DNA of 51,913 nt, from assembly GCA_046728155.1 (NCBI GenBank), contig JBKPDY010000026.1, positions 1-51,913 on the forward strand, written 5' to 3'. This document shows, in pieces, positions 16,922 through 25,684 of this stretch. Within the stretch, counting starts at the first letter, position 1. Each line of letters opens with the position of its first letter. The notes beneath the pieces are model-generated. The model saw only the letters and a program-made list of their open reading frames with translations, had not been told where the DNA came from and searched no databases. The position numbers and the translations under genes were made by a program. The stretch comes from CAWDLX01 sp046728155. GTDB taxonomy: Bacteria; Actinomycetota; Actinomycetes; Mycobacteriales; Micromonosporaceae.

Positions 16922-18507
16922 GAAACCCCTCCCGTCGCTGCCGGTGCCTTGGCGTCCAAACGTTCAAGCAGGTGGTCGCCGACGCGCATCGCGTTGGCCA
17001 TCGCGGTCAGCGCTGGATTGACCGCGCCGATGCTGGGAAAGAAGCTCGTGTCGACGACGTAGAGGTTCTGCACCTCGTGCGTGCGGCAGTTGACGTCCAG
17101 CACCGAGGTGGCCGGGTCGGTGCCGAACCGGCAGGTGCCGGCCTGGTGCGCCACGCCGGCCACCGGGATGTCGCTCTTCATGTACGCGAACCGGGGGATC
17201 AGATGATCCTCGTGCATGCCGAGACTGCCCAGCATCGACTTGAGCTGGTCGTAGAGGCGACGAGCCGCGGTGACGTTGCTCGGCCGGTACCGCAGCTCGA
17301 TGTTCCCGTCCCGGTTGACCGTCACGCGGTTGTCGGAGCCGGGAAGGTCCTCTGTGGACAGCCAGAAGTCGACGGCGTGCCCGGCCACGTCGCGCAGGGT
17401 CCAGGTCGGCGCGAGCCTGGTCTCCAAGGGCTTCTCGCCCCGGTACATCGCCGGCTGCGACTTGCCGACCATCTGGATGTTCCCCATCGGGTAGTCGAAG
17501 TCCGGTCCACGGAAGTAGAAGTCGTTGACACCCAGGGTCTTCTGGTACGTGGTCGGGTTCGGCTCCTTCGACAGCGCGAGCACCGCCTGGCTGGCATGGA
17601 ACATGTAGTTCCGCCCGACCTCGTCCGAGCCGTTGGCCAGCCCGCTCGGGTGTGCGTCGTTGGCCGAGAGCAGAAGCAGCTTCGCCGAGTTGGCCGCTCC
17701 GCACGAGACCACGACGATGTCGCCGCGGTAGTGCTCCTCGTGACCTTCATGGTCCACCACCACCTGCGTGACCTCGGTACCGGCCGCGTTCGTCTCCAGC
17801 CGTACCGCCTTGGCGTGGGTCAGCAGGTCCACTCCCGGGTATTCCAGTGCCGGCCGGACGGCGTTCACCTCGGCGTCGGACTTGCCCTGCACCGCACACG
17901 GAAAGCCATCGCAGTTGGCGCAGCGTACGCACGCGCTGTAGGGCATGTTCGACTCGTTGAGCATGATTCCGCACGGGGCATGGAACGGATGGTATCCAGC
18001 CGCCGAAAGGTCGTCGGAGAGCTGCTGGATGCGCGGCTCGTGGCTCACCGGCGGGAACGGGTACTGCGGGGAGCTGGCCGGGGGTTCGGTCGGATCCTCA
18101 TATCTGGCCCCGTGCACCTGGTAGAGCTGCTCGGCCTTGGTGTAATAGGGCTCCATCTGTTCGTACGCGATGGGCCAGGGCGGTGAGATGCCGTCGTGGT
18201 GCCGTAGTTCTCCGAAGTCCTCCTTGCGCAACCGGTACAGGGCGGCACCGTAGAGCTTCGTCGCGCCGCCGACGAAGTAGTGGATCTGCGGCTGGAACGG
18301 CGTGCCCTTCTCGTCGGTCCACGTGTCCGGCGAGACATACCGGTTGTCGACGAAGACGTCGGCGGCGATCCAGTTCGACGGTTCGCGGGGGAGCCAGTCG
18401 CCCCGTTCCAGCAACAGGATGCGCTTGCCCGACGGAGCGAGGTGATGGGCCAGCGTGCCGCCCCCGGCACCGGTGCCGATGATGATGACGTCGTATGCGC
18501 CGTTCAT
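16918..18507 (-). CDS. GMC-family FAD oxidoreductase with a cysteine cluster
   Basis: Flavoprotein of 529 residues that oxidises alcohol or sugar groups. The ADP-binding motif is IIIGTGAGGGTLAHHLA (8-24) and the flavin-linked segment is around HYFVGGATKLYG. The catalytic pair is His454 (GVAHQAGTCR) and Asn497 (AVNPALTAMANAMR). Residues 193-204 read CVRCANCDGFPC, a C-x2-C-x2-C-x4-C cluster, with a further Cys179 nearby; it could bind iron-sulfur or zinc. There is no signal peptide, so it acts in the cytoplasm. I chose the ATG at 18507, which overlaps the zwf stop by ATGA and directly precedes the nucleotide-binding motif. The electron acceptor and substrate are unknown. Confidence 0.9.
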   Translation of the reverse strand: MNGAYDVIIIGTGAGGGTLAHHLAPSGKRILLLERGDWLPREPSNWIAADVFVDNRYVSPDTWTDEKGTPFQPQIHYFVGGATKLYGAALYRLRKEDFGELRHHDGISPPWPIAYEQMEPYYTKAEQLYQVHGARYEDPTEPPASSPQYPFPPVSHEPRIQQLSDDLSAAGYHPFHAPCGIMLNESNMPYSACVRCANCDGFPCAVQGKSDAEVNAVRPALEYPGVDLLTHAKAVRLETNAAGTEVTQVVVDHEGHEEHYRGDIVVVSCGAANSAKLLLLSANDAHPSGLANGSDEVGRNYMFHASQAVLALSKEPNPTTYQKTLGVNDFYFRGPDFDYPMGNIQMVGKSQPAMYRGEKPLETRLAPTWTLRDVAGHAVDFWLSTEDLPGSDNRVTVNRDGNIELRYRPSNVTAARRLYDQLKSMLGSLGMHEDHLIPRFAYMKSDIPVAGVAHQAGTCRFGTDPATSVLDVNCRTHEVQNLYVVDTSFFPSIGAVNPALTAMANAMRVGDHLLERLDAKAPAATGGVS

Positions 18508-19892
18508 GATGTCGCCGTCCACGGCTCTCGCCAACCGCCGTACGCCGACACGAGGTCGTCGGCCGCGGCCGGTCCCCAGCTGCCGGGTTGGTACGGACGT
18601 ACCGGCGGCGGATTGTCCAGCAGGGGCTGCATGATGCGCCACTGCTCCTCGACCCCGTCCTGGCGGGTGAAGCGGGTCGGGTTGCCAGTCAGCGCCGCCT
18701 GAAGCAGCACTTCATACGGCAGCGCTTCCTCGCCGCCGAACTCGATGTCGAGGTTGATCGTGCTGGGCCCCTGGGTATAGCCGCGGTGGGCGGCCACGCT
18801 CAGCCGGATTCCCGCGGTCGGGTCCAGCTTGACCACGAGCTCGGACGGCTGCGGGGGATGCATGCCGGGCAGGCTCAGGCCGAGCCGGGGAGCCTTGCGG
18901 AATATGAGGCGTAGCTCCGTTTGGGTCATCGGGAGCCGCTTGCCGGTCCGGAGGAAGATCGGTACTCCGTCCCAGCGCCAGTTCTCGATGTCCAGGCGGA
19001 GCGCGGCGAACGTCTCCGTATCCGAGTCCCTGGAGACTCCGTCGATCGTGCGGTACCCGTCGTACTGCCCGCGTACGAAATGTGCCGGGTCGACATCCTG
19101 GACCGCCTTCCACAGCGCCGCCTGTGTGTTCTTCAGCGTCTGCGGGTCGGCCCCGGCCGGCGCCTCCATCGTCGCCGCCGAGACCAGCTGGAGCATGTGG
19201 TTGACCACCACGTCCCGCAGTGCGCCCACCTTGTCGTAGAAGTGGCCGCGATCCTCCACACCGAAGCTCTCGGCCATCGTGATCTGCACGCAGGACAGGT
19301 AGTTGCGGCTCCAGACCGGTTCGAGAATGGAGTTGGCGAACCGGAGGAAGAGCAGCTCCTCGAGGCCTGTCTTGCCGAGAAAGTGGTCGATGCGGAACAG
19401 CTGCGACTCGTCGACGTACTGGTGCATCTCGGCGGCGAGCTCGCGGGCCGAGGCGAGGTCGTGGCCGAACGGCTTCTCGACGACCACGCGGCCGTGGCGG
19501 ATCAGGTCGGCCTTGGCCAGCCCCTTCACCACCGGACCGAACAGGAACGGCGGGATCTCCAGGTAGAACACCGGCGTTTGGGAGCCCTTGACGGCACCAG
19601 CCACCTTGTCATAAGTCGCCGGGTCCGAGAAGTCTCCGTCCAGATAGGACATTCGAGTGGCCAGACGATCGAAGACATCCGGGTCGATCCGCTCGCCGGT
19701 TGCCTCGATCGACTCCGCGGCCCGCTTGCGCAGGTCGTCCGCACTCCACCGATCGACGGCGACGCCCACGATCGGACACGTGAGCAGTGATCGGGCCTCC
19801 AACCGGTACAGCGCCCGGAATGTCATCACCTTGGCGAGGTCGCCTGTGATGCCGAAGATGACGAAGACATCAGCGTCCTGCGTGGTCTCCAC
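18504..19892 (-). CDS. zwf: Glucose-6-phosphate dehydrogenase
   Basis: Catalyses glucose-6-phosphate to 6-phosphogluconolactone with NAD(P)+, the entry to the oxidative pentose phosphate pathway. The coenzyme motif is FGITGDLAK near the N-terminus and the substrate/catalytic motif is RIDHFLGK. The length of about 462 residues is normal. I prefer the GTG at 19892, which has a GGGGGGCG ribosome binding site 8 bases upstream, over a TTG at 19907. It is the first gene of a four-gene overlapping unit, which ties NADPH supply to the GMC oxidoreductase and the debranching enzyme downstream. Confidence 0.95.
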   Translation of the reverse strand: METTQDADVFVIFGITGDLAKVMTFRALYRLEARSLLTCPIVGVAVDRWSADDLRKRAAESIEATGERIDPDVFDRLATRMSYLDGDFSDPATYDKVAGAVKGSQTPVFYLEIPPFLFGPVVKGLAKADLIRHGRVVVEKPFGHDLASARELAAEMHQYVDESQLFRIDHFLGKTGLEELLFLRFANSILEPVWSRNYLSCVQITMAESFGVEDRGHFYDKVGALRDVVVNHMLQLVSAATMEAPAGADPQTLKNTQAALWKAVQDVDPAHFVRGQYDGYRTIDGVSRDSDTETFAALRLDIENWRWDGVPIFLRTGKRLPMTQTELRLIFRKAPRLGLSLPGMHPPQPSELVVKLDPTAGIRLSVAAHRGYTQGPSTINLDIEFGGEEALPYEVLLQAALTGNPTRFTRQDGVEEQWRIMQPLLDNPPPVRPYQPGSWGPAAADDLVSAYGGWREPWTATS

Positions 19893-20069
19893 TCGAGCGC
19901 CCCCCAACGTCGTCTGCGTCCCGTATTCAGTGCAGCAGTCCAGCGGGCGGGCTGTCTCGGTTATCTACGACAACACGGGTTCCCGCGCGACGTGAGCGAC
20001 TGGTGTTTCTATCGGGGCGGATTCAGTGAACCGCTGCGGCGGAGGTCTGCCGGTGCGCAGCATGTCAGG

Positions 20070-21695
20070 GTGAGGCCAGTCGACCCTCGCCTGCGCCGGT
20101 ACGCCCTGGCTAGCCGGACCCACCTCATCCTCTGCGTGGCGCTGGGGGTCGGTTGGGCGGGGCTCGTGGTCGTGCAGGCGACGCTGCTTGCCGACGGTCT
20201 GACCGGTGCCGGCGTGTTGGCCCTGCTTGCGGGCGTCACCTTCGGGCGGGCTGCGATCGCCTGGGCCCAGGAGGTGGCCGCACATCGGGCCGCGGCGTCG
20301 ACCCGGTCGCGGCTGCGCGAGCGCCTCATGGCGCAGGTCGTTCGGCTCGGCCCGGGTTGGGTAACGGACGAACGAAGCGGCGAGCTGGCGATATTGGCCA
20401 CGCGCGGAATCGACGCCCTCGAGGGATACTTCGCGCGCTTTCTGCCTCAGCTCGTGCTGGCCGTGATCGTGCCGGTCGTCGTCCTTGCCCGCGTCTTTCC
20501 GGCCGATCTGGTCGCCGCCGTCACGATCGTGGTGACCCTCCCGCTGATCCCCCTCTTCATGGCGCTGGTCGGCCGGGGCACGGGCGAGGCGACCCGACGG
20601 CAGTTCCGCTACCTGGAGCGGCTGTCGCACCACTTCCTCGATGTGGTCACCGGGCTACCTACGTTGCGGATCTTCGGCCGGGCCAGAGCTCAGGCGCACA
20701 CCATCGCGACGGTGACGGAACAGTACCGGCGGCTGACGATGCGAGTGCTCCGAGTGACATTCCTTTCCGGACTCGTGCTGGAGTTGCTGGCCACCCTCTC
20801 GGTGGCGTTGGTGGCGGTCTCGATCGGACTGCGGCTCGTCGGAGGATCGCTCGATCTCAGGACCGGTCTGCTCGTGCTGATCCTGGCGCCGGAGGCGTAC
20901 CTGCCGCTACGGGCGCTCGGCAGTCATTACCACGCGAGCGTCGAGGGCTTGGCCGCCGCGGAAGAGGTTTTCGCCGTGCTGGAGACCGAGGCGCCGGCAC
21001 GCGGGAGAGTCATGCCGGATGGCCTGCCGCTCGTGCTCGAGGAGGTCAGCGTGAGCTATCCAGGTCGCGAGACTCCCGCCCTGGCGGACTTCTCGCTCCG
21101 GCTCTCTCCCGGCGAGGTGGTCGGGCTCACCGGGCCTAGCGGCGCCGGGAAGTCGACCGTGCTCGCCCTGCTGCTCGGCTTCGTCGCACCAACCGCGGGT
21201 CGGGTACGAGTTGGCTCGGTCGATCTGTCCGATGTGGACCTCGATGCGTGGCGCGCGCGGGTGGCCTGGCTGCCGCAGGCGCCCTATCTGGTCGCCGGTA
21301 CGGTCGGCGAGAACATCCGGCTGGCCCGGCCGGACGCCTCGGAGGCGGCGGTGCGAGCCGCGGCCGCGTCGCTTGTGGACGAGCTCCCGAACGGTCTGGC
21401 CACATTGGTGGGCGACGGCGGGCAGGGCGTCTCGGCCGGCCAGCGGCAACGGATCGCGCTCGCCCGCGCCCTGCTGCGTGACGCCCCGGTACTCCTGCTC
21501 GACGAGCCCACCGCCAGCCTCGACGGCGCGACCGAGGCGGTTGTTGCGGATGCGGTCCGGCGGGCCGCCGCCGGCCGTACCGTGCTGCTCGTCGCGCACC
21601 GGCCGGCGATGCTCGCCGTGGCCGATCGGGTGGTCACGCTTGACCCGCCCGGCCCGCCTCGACGGCATCCGGCCGCGGCGGTGGTCGTCCGATGA
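20070..21695 (+). CDS. cydD: Cysteine/glutathione ABC exporter subunit CydD
   Basis: Half-transporter that with CydC exports thiols to the outside and is needed to assemble cytochrome bd. Six membrane helices occupy the first 300 residues, followed by the ATPase: Walker A GPSGAGKST, signature VSAGQRQRIALARALL, Walker B LLLDEPTAS and the switch histidine in LLVAHRPAM. The start is uncertain. The GTG at 20070 fits the family start RPVDPRLRRYA but lacks a good ribosome binding site; the frame is open back to a GTG at 19992. It overlaps cydC by ATGA and is divergent from zwf. Confidence 0.92.
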   Translation: MRPVDPRLRRYALASRTHLILCVALGVGWAGLVVVQATLLADGLTGAGVLALLAGVTFGRAAIAWAQEVAAHRAAASTRSRLRERLMAQVVRLGPGWVTDERSGELAILATRGIDALEGYFARFLPQLVLAVIVPVVVLARVFPADLVAAVTIVVTLPLIPLFMALVGRGTGEATRRQFRYLERLSHHFLDVVTGLPTLRIFGRARAQAHTIATVTEQYRRLTMRVLRVTFLSGLVLELLATLSVALVAVSIGLRLVGGSLDLRTGLLVLILAPEAYLPLRALGSHYHASVEGLAAAEEVFAVLETEAPARGRVMPDGLPLVLEEVSVSYPGRETPALADFSLRLSPGEVVGLTGPSGAGKSTVLALLLGFVAPTAGRVRVGSVDLSDVDLDAWRARVAWLPQAPYLVAGTVGENIRLARPDASEAAVRAAAASLVDELPNGLATLVGDGGQGVSAGQRQRIALARALLRDAPVLLLDEPTASLDGATEAVVADAVRRAAAGRTVLLVAHRPAMLAVADRVVTLDPPGPPRRHPAAAVVVR

Positions 21696-23305
21696 GGACG
21701 GTGTGGCGACTGCTGGACACGGCCCGTCCGGTGCTGGCGCGGCTGGCGTTGGCGACCCTGGCCGGTTGCGCGGCGGCGGCCTGTGGAATCGGGCTGATGG
21801 CTACCGCCGCCTGGCTCATCGCGCGGGCCGCCCAGCATCCGCCGGTGTTGGAGCTGGGAGTCGCCGTGGTGGCCGTACGCGCATTCGGGCTCTTTCGCGG
21901 CTTCTTTCGCTACGGCGAGCGCCTTGCCGGCCACGACGCGGCACTTCGGGTACTCGGGATCCTCCGCCTTCGGGCGTACACCGCGATGATCGCACGGGCT
22001 GGCACCGGCCGCGGCGACGCCTTGCAACGGTTCGCCTCCGATGTGGACTCCGGCCAGGACGTTCTCGTTCGGGTGCTGCTCCCGTACGCCGCGTCGTTGC
22101 TCGCCGGCGGCGGGGCGGTCGTCCTGCTGACCAGCATCCTGCCGGCCGTGGGGGTGGCTCTCGCGGCCATGCTGGTCGTCGTCTGCTTTGTCGCACCGAT
22201 GGTGCAGCAGGGGGTGGCCCGCCGGGCGGAGGCTCGTACCGCGCCGCTACGGGCCGAGTTGATGAGCGGGGTCATCGAGCTGCTACACGGGCTGCCGGAC
22301 CTGGTCGCCTACGGCGTGGCGCGTGATCGGCTCGATCACCTAGCCGCGGTCGACCGGCGCCTGCTGGCCGCGACAGCCCGATCCAGTACCGGAGTGGGAG
22401 CCGGCAACGCCATGGCGGTGCTGGCCGGCGGGGCGGGCGTCTGGGTGGCGCTCGCGCTCGGTGCCGGCCACGTGGGGGGACCGGCCTTCGCCGTGCTGGT
22501 ACTGACCCCGTTGGCCGCTCTTGATGTCGTTTCCGGGCTCCCCGAGGCCGCCAGCCGGTTCGGCCTGGCCCGGGCTGCGCTGCGACGGGTGTACGCGGCG
22601 GTGGACCGCCCCGATCCGGTACCGGACAAGGCCCGGCCGGCGTCGCTTCCGTCCGGGCCATACCGGGTACGCGTCGAGAACGTGACCGCACGATGGCAGC
22701 CCGACGCTCCGGCCGCGTTGCGCGACCTGAGCCTGGAGCTGCCTCCGGGGCGCCGGATCGCGCTGGTGGGCCCGAGCGGTAGTGGCAAGACGACGCTCGC
22801 CTGCCTGCTGGTCCGTTTCCTCGACCCGGTGCGCGGCCGGGTGACCCTCAACGGGGTCGACCTGCGTGACCTCGCCGGCGACGACGTGCGGCGTGTGGTG
22901 GGGCTCATGGACGAGCAGGTCCACTGTTTCGACACCACCATCGAGGGCAACCTCCGCGTCGCCCGGCGGGACGCCACCGACGCCGAGCTCTGGGTGGCGC
23001 TGCGACGGGCCCGGCTGGACGACTGGGTCGGCGGCCTTCCTCTGGGTCTGGCGACCCCGGTAGGGGAGCATGGGGCCAAACTTTCCGGGGGGCAACGACG
23101 ACGGCTCGCGTTGGCGCGTGTCCTGCTCGCCGAAACGCCGATTCTCGTGCTGGACGAGCCGACCGAGCACCTCGACGACGAGACCGCGGCGGCCCTCACC
23201 GCCGACCTGCTGGCCGCGACCCGGGACCGCAGTGTCGTGCTCATCACCCACCGCGGCTTCGGTCTCTCCGATGTGGACGAAGTTGTCCGGATCGACCGAC
23301 CGTGA
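21692..23305 (+). CDS. cydC: Thiol ABC exporter subunit CydC
   Basis: Partner half-transporter of 537 residues. The membrane domain has the CydC-typical stretch GLMATAAWLIARAAQHPPVL and FRYGERLAGHDAALR. The ATPase has Walker A GPSGSGKTT, signature KLSGGQRRRLALARVLL, Walker B ILVLDEPTEHLD and switch histidine in LITHRGFGL. The ATG at 21692 overlaps the cydD stop by ATGA, so the heterodimer is made from one message. It converges on cydB with only 4 bp between stops and supports the bd oxidase encoded there. Confidence 0.95.
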   Translation: MRTVWRLLDTARPVLARLALATLAGCAAAACGIGLMATAAWLIARAAQHPPVLELGVAVVAVRAFGLFRGFFRYGERLAGHDAALRVLGILRLRAYTAMIARAGTGRGDALQRFASDVDSGQDVLVRVLLPYAASLLAGGGAVVLLTSILPAVGVALAAMLVVVCFVAPMVQQGVARRAEARTAPLRAELMSGVIELLHGLPDLVAYGVARDRLDHLAAVDRRLLAATARSSTGVGAGNAMAVLAGGAGVWVALALGAGHVGGPAFAVLVLTPLAALDVVSGLPEAASRFGLARAALRRVYAAVDRPDPVPDKARPASLPSGPYRVRVENVTARWQPDAPAALRDLSLELPPGRRIALVGPSGSGKTTLACLLVRFLDPVRGRVTLNGVDLRDLAGDDVRRVVGLMDEQVHCFDTTIEGNLRVARRDATDAELWVALRRARLDDWVGGLPLGLATPVGEHGAKLSGGQRRRLALARVLLAETPILVLDEPTEHLDDETAAALTADLLAATRDRSVVLITHRGFGLSDVDEVVRIDRP

Positions 23306-23309
23306 ACCG

Positions 23310-24287
23310 TCAGGTCGCGGCCCGCCGCCGGAACACGTAATAGGCCCAGCCCTGGTAGACCAGCACCACCGGGAAGACGACCACGAGGATCACGGTCATC
23401 ACCTTGAGCGAATACGGCCCGGACGAGGTGTTGTGGATGGTGAGGTTGTTCGCGGAATTCAGGCTGGACACCATGACGTTCGGGTACAGGTCGGTGAAGA
23501 TGCTCAGCACCATGCCGGCGATCGTGACCGTCGTGGCGACGAAGGCCCACCCCCAGCTACCGGCGAGGACCAGCCATACCGCGGCGACCACCGCTGCGAG
23601 CGCGGCGAGCTCCACACTGGAGAGCAGGAACCCGCTGCCGATGGCGACGTGGGTCCAGATCACCATGACGAAGACCAGCGCCGCCGCGACCGGAGCGAGC
23701 ATCCGCGCCAGCCTGGCCGCTCGTGCGCGCTGCTCCGCCCCCGTCCGGTTGCCGAGAAAGACGGCTCCGTGCAACAGCGACACCGCCAGGAACGCGATGC
23801 CGGTGACGACCGAGTAGAACGGCAACAGATCCCAGAAGCTCCCCACGAACTCCTGGTTGGCGTCGATCGGTAGGCCGTAGCCGAAGTCGGCCAGGGCCAC
23901 GCCGACCAGAAGCGGCGCCACCAGGCTGGAGACGATGAGGGCGACGCTCCACAGGCGACGCCACCTGGGACTCTCACGTTTGTGCCGGAACTCGATCGCC
24001 ACACCGCGCAGGATCAAGGCGACGAGCAGCAGCACCAGTGCGAGGTAGAGGGCCGAGAACGCCGTGGCGTACCAGCCCGGGAACGCGGCGAACATCCCGG
24101 CGCCGGCGGTGATCAGCCAGACCTCGTTGCCGTCCCACACCGGCCCGATGGTATGTATCACCTCGCGGCGGCCGGTGTCGTCGCCGCCCACGATACCGTG
24201 CAGGGCCCCGACTCCGAAGTCGAACCCCTCGAGCACCAGGAAGCCGGTCCACAGGATCGCGATGACGATGAACCAGAACGTGGTCAT
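23310..24287 (-). CDS. cydB: Cytochrome bd oxidase subunit II
   Basis: Membrane subunit of the quinol oxidase that reduces oxygen to water. It has 325 residues and about eight to nine helices, beginning TTFWFIVIAILWTGFLVLEG. The conserved GFDFGVGALH and the WDGNEVWLI segment are family hallmarks. I chose the ATG at 24287, 8 bp after the cydA stop; the frame continues open upstream but there it is antisense to cydA and not coding. It is the third gene of ndh-cydA-cydB. Confidence 0.95.
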   Translation of the reverse strand: MTTFWFIVIAILWTGFLVLEGFDFGVGALHGIVGGDDTGRREVIHTIGPVWDGNEVWLITAGAGMFAAFPGWYATAFSALYLALVLLLVALILRGVAIEFRHKRESPRWRRLWSVALIVSSLVAPLLVGVALADFGYGLPIDANQEFVGSFWDLLPFYSVVTGIAFLAVSLLHGAVFLGNRTGAEQRARAARLARMLAPVAAALVFVMVIWTHVAIGSGFLLSSVELAALAAVVAAVWLVLAGSWGWAFVATTVTIAGMVLSIFTDLYPNVMVSSLNSANNLTIHNTSSGPYSLKVMTVILVVVFPVVLVYQGWAYYVFRRRAAT

Positions 24288-24295
24288 GACTGTCC

Positions 24296-25684
24296 TCAGT
24301 AGATGAACTCGAGCTCGGGAGCGGGCTCCTCTCCGGGGGTCTCCGGCGCGAGCTGCTGGCGGGAGTAGTGCGTCATGAGAATGGTGTCCACAATGGCCAG
24401 TACGCCGTAGAGGACGAGGAAGACGACGATGCTCGTGACGATGGTGGCTGTGCCAACCGATGTGGATACACCGTTGCGGGTGAGCTGGAGACCCTGCACG
24501 ATCCAGGGCTGGCGACCGTTCTCGGTGAGCAGCCAGCCCGCGATGTTGAGAAGGAAGGGCAATGGCGCGCTCCAGACGGCCAACCACAGGAACCATCGCG
24601 TCCGCCCGAGCGTCCCGCGCCACAGCAGAAAGCCGCCGAGCAGCGCGATGAGGAAGACCAGCGCTCCGCCGTACGCCATGACCCGCATCGACCAGTACTG
24701 GATGAAAACGTTCGGGATGTAGTAACCCGGCCCGTACTGCTGCTCGTACTGGGCCTCGAGTTCGTTGAGTCCCTGGACCTGCCCGTTCCACGAGTCGGTG
24801 GCCAGCAGCGACAGCAGGTGCGGAACCCGGATGATCTTCGTGGGCGTCTGGTCGTTGTTTCCCCCACCGATCTGGAAGAGCGAGAACGAACAGGGCGAGC
24901 AGGTGTTCCAGGTCGCCTCGGCCGCGGCGATCTTCATCGGCTGGTACGTCGTCTCGACGACGCCGAGCCGGCTTCCGATCATCAGCGTGAACAGGGTGGC
25001 CGGGATGAGCACCACCAGCGCCAGCCGGGCCGACCGGCCGAACACCTCGGGACTGTTGCGGCGGCGCAGATGCCAGGCCGATACCCCGAGCATCACCGCG
25101 CCCGCGGTGACCAGCGCCGCGAGCAACACATGGACGTACGCCCAGACGAAGACCGTGTTGGTGAGTACCGCCCATATGTCGTTGAGCTGGGCCCGCCCCG
25201 TGTTCGGGTTGATCTGGTAGCCCACCGGCCGCTGCATCCACGAGTTGGCCGCCATGATGAACGCGGCGGAGAGCGCGCTGCCGACCGCCACCGCCCAGAT
25301 GGTGGCGAGGTGGATCCGCCGGGGCAAGCGGTTCCAACCGAAGAGCCACAGGCCAAGGAAGACCGACTCCAGGAAGAACGCGGCGAGACCCTCCATGGCC
25401 AGGGGAGCCCCGAACACGTCGCCGACGAAGCGCGAGTACGCCGACCAGTTCATTCCGAACTGGAACTCCTGTACGAGTCCGGTCACCACACCGACGGCGA
25501 CGTTGATGACAAGCAGGGTGCCGAAGAACTTCGTCAGGCGCAGATCTTCCGGGCGGCCCTTGCGGTGCCAAGACGTCTGCAGCAGTGCGGTGAGGAAACT
25601 CAGGCCGATGGTCAACGGCACGAAAAGGAAGTGGTAGATCGACGTCATGGCGAACTGGAATCGGGCCAGGTCGACGTTGCTCAT
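24296..25684 (-). CDS. cydA: Cytochrome bd oxidase subunit I
   Basis: Catalytic haem-bearing subunit of 462 residues. The N-terminus LARFQFAMTSIYHFLFVPLT includes the conserved early histidine; the GRQPWIVQG motif near the C-terminus is diagnostic. The quinol-binding Q-loop around SFSLFQIGGGNNDQ is of the short type usual in actinobacteria. About nine helices are visible. The ATG at 25684 shares ATGA with the end of ndh, and cydB follows 8 bp downstream. The complex takes electrons from menaquinol, probably supplied in part by the adjacent type II NADH dehydrogenase. Confidence 0.96.
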   Translation of the reverse strand: MSNVDLARFQFAMTSIYHFLFVPLTIGLSFLTALLQTSWHRKGRPEDLRLTKFFGTLLVINVAVGVVTGLVQEFQFGMNWSAYSRFVGDVFGAPLAMEGLAAFFLESVFLGLWLFGWNRLPRRIHLATIWAVAVGSALSAAFIMAANSWMQRPVGYQINPNTGRAQLNDIWAVLTNTVFVWAYVHVLLAALVTAGAVMLGVSAWHLRRRNSPEVFGRSARLALVVLIPATLFTLMIGSRLGVVETTYQPMKIAAAEATWNTCSPCSFSLFQIGGGNNDQTPTKIIRVPHLLSLLATDSWNGQVQGLNELEAQYEQQYGPGYYIPNVFIQYWSMRVMAYGGALVFLIALLGGFLLWRGTLGRTRWFLWLAVWSAPLPFLLNIAGWLLTENGRQPWIVQGLQLTRNGVSTSVGTATIVTSIVVFLVLYGVLAIVDTILMTHYSRQQLAPETPGEEPAPELEFIY

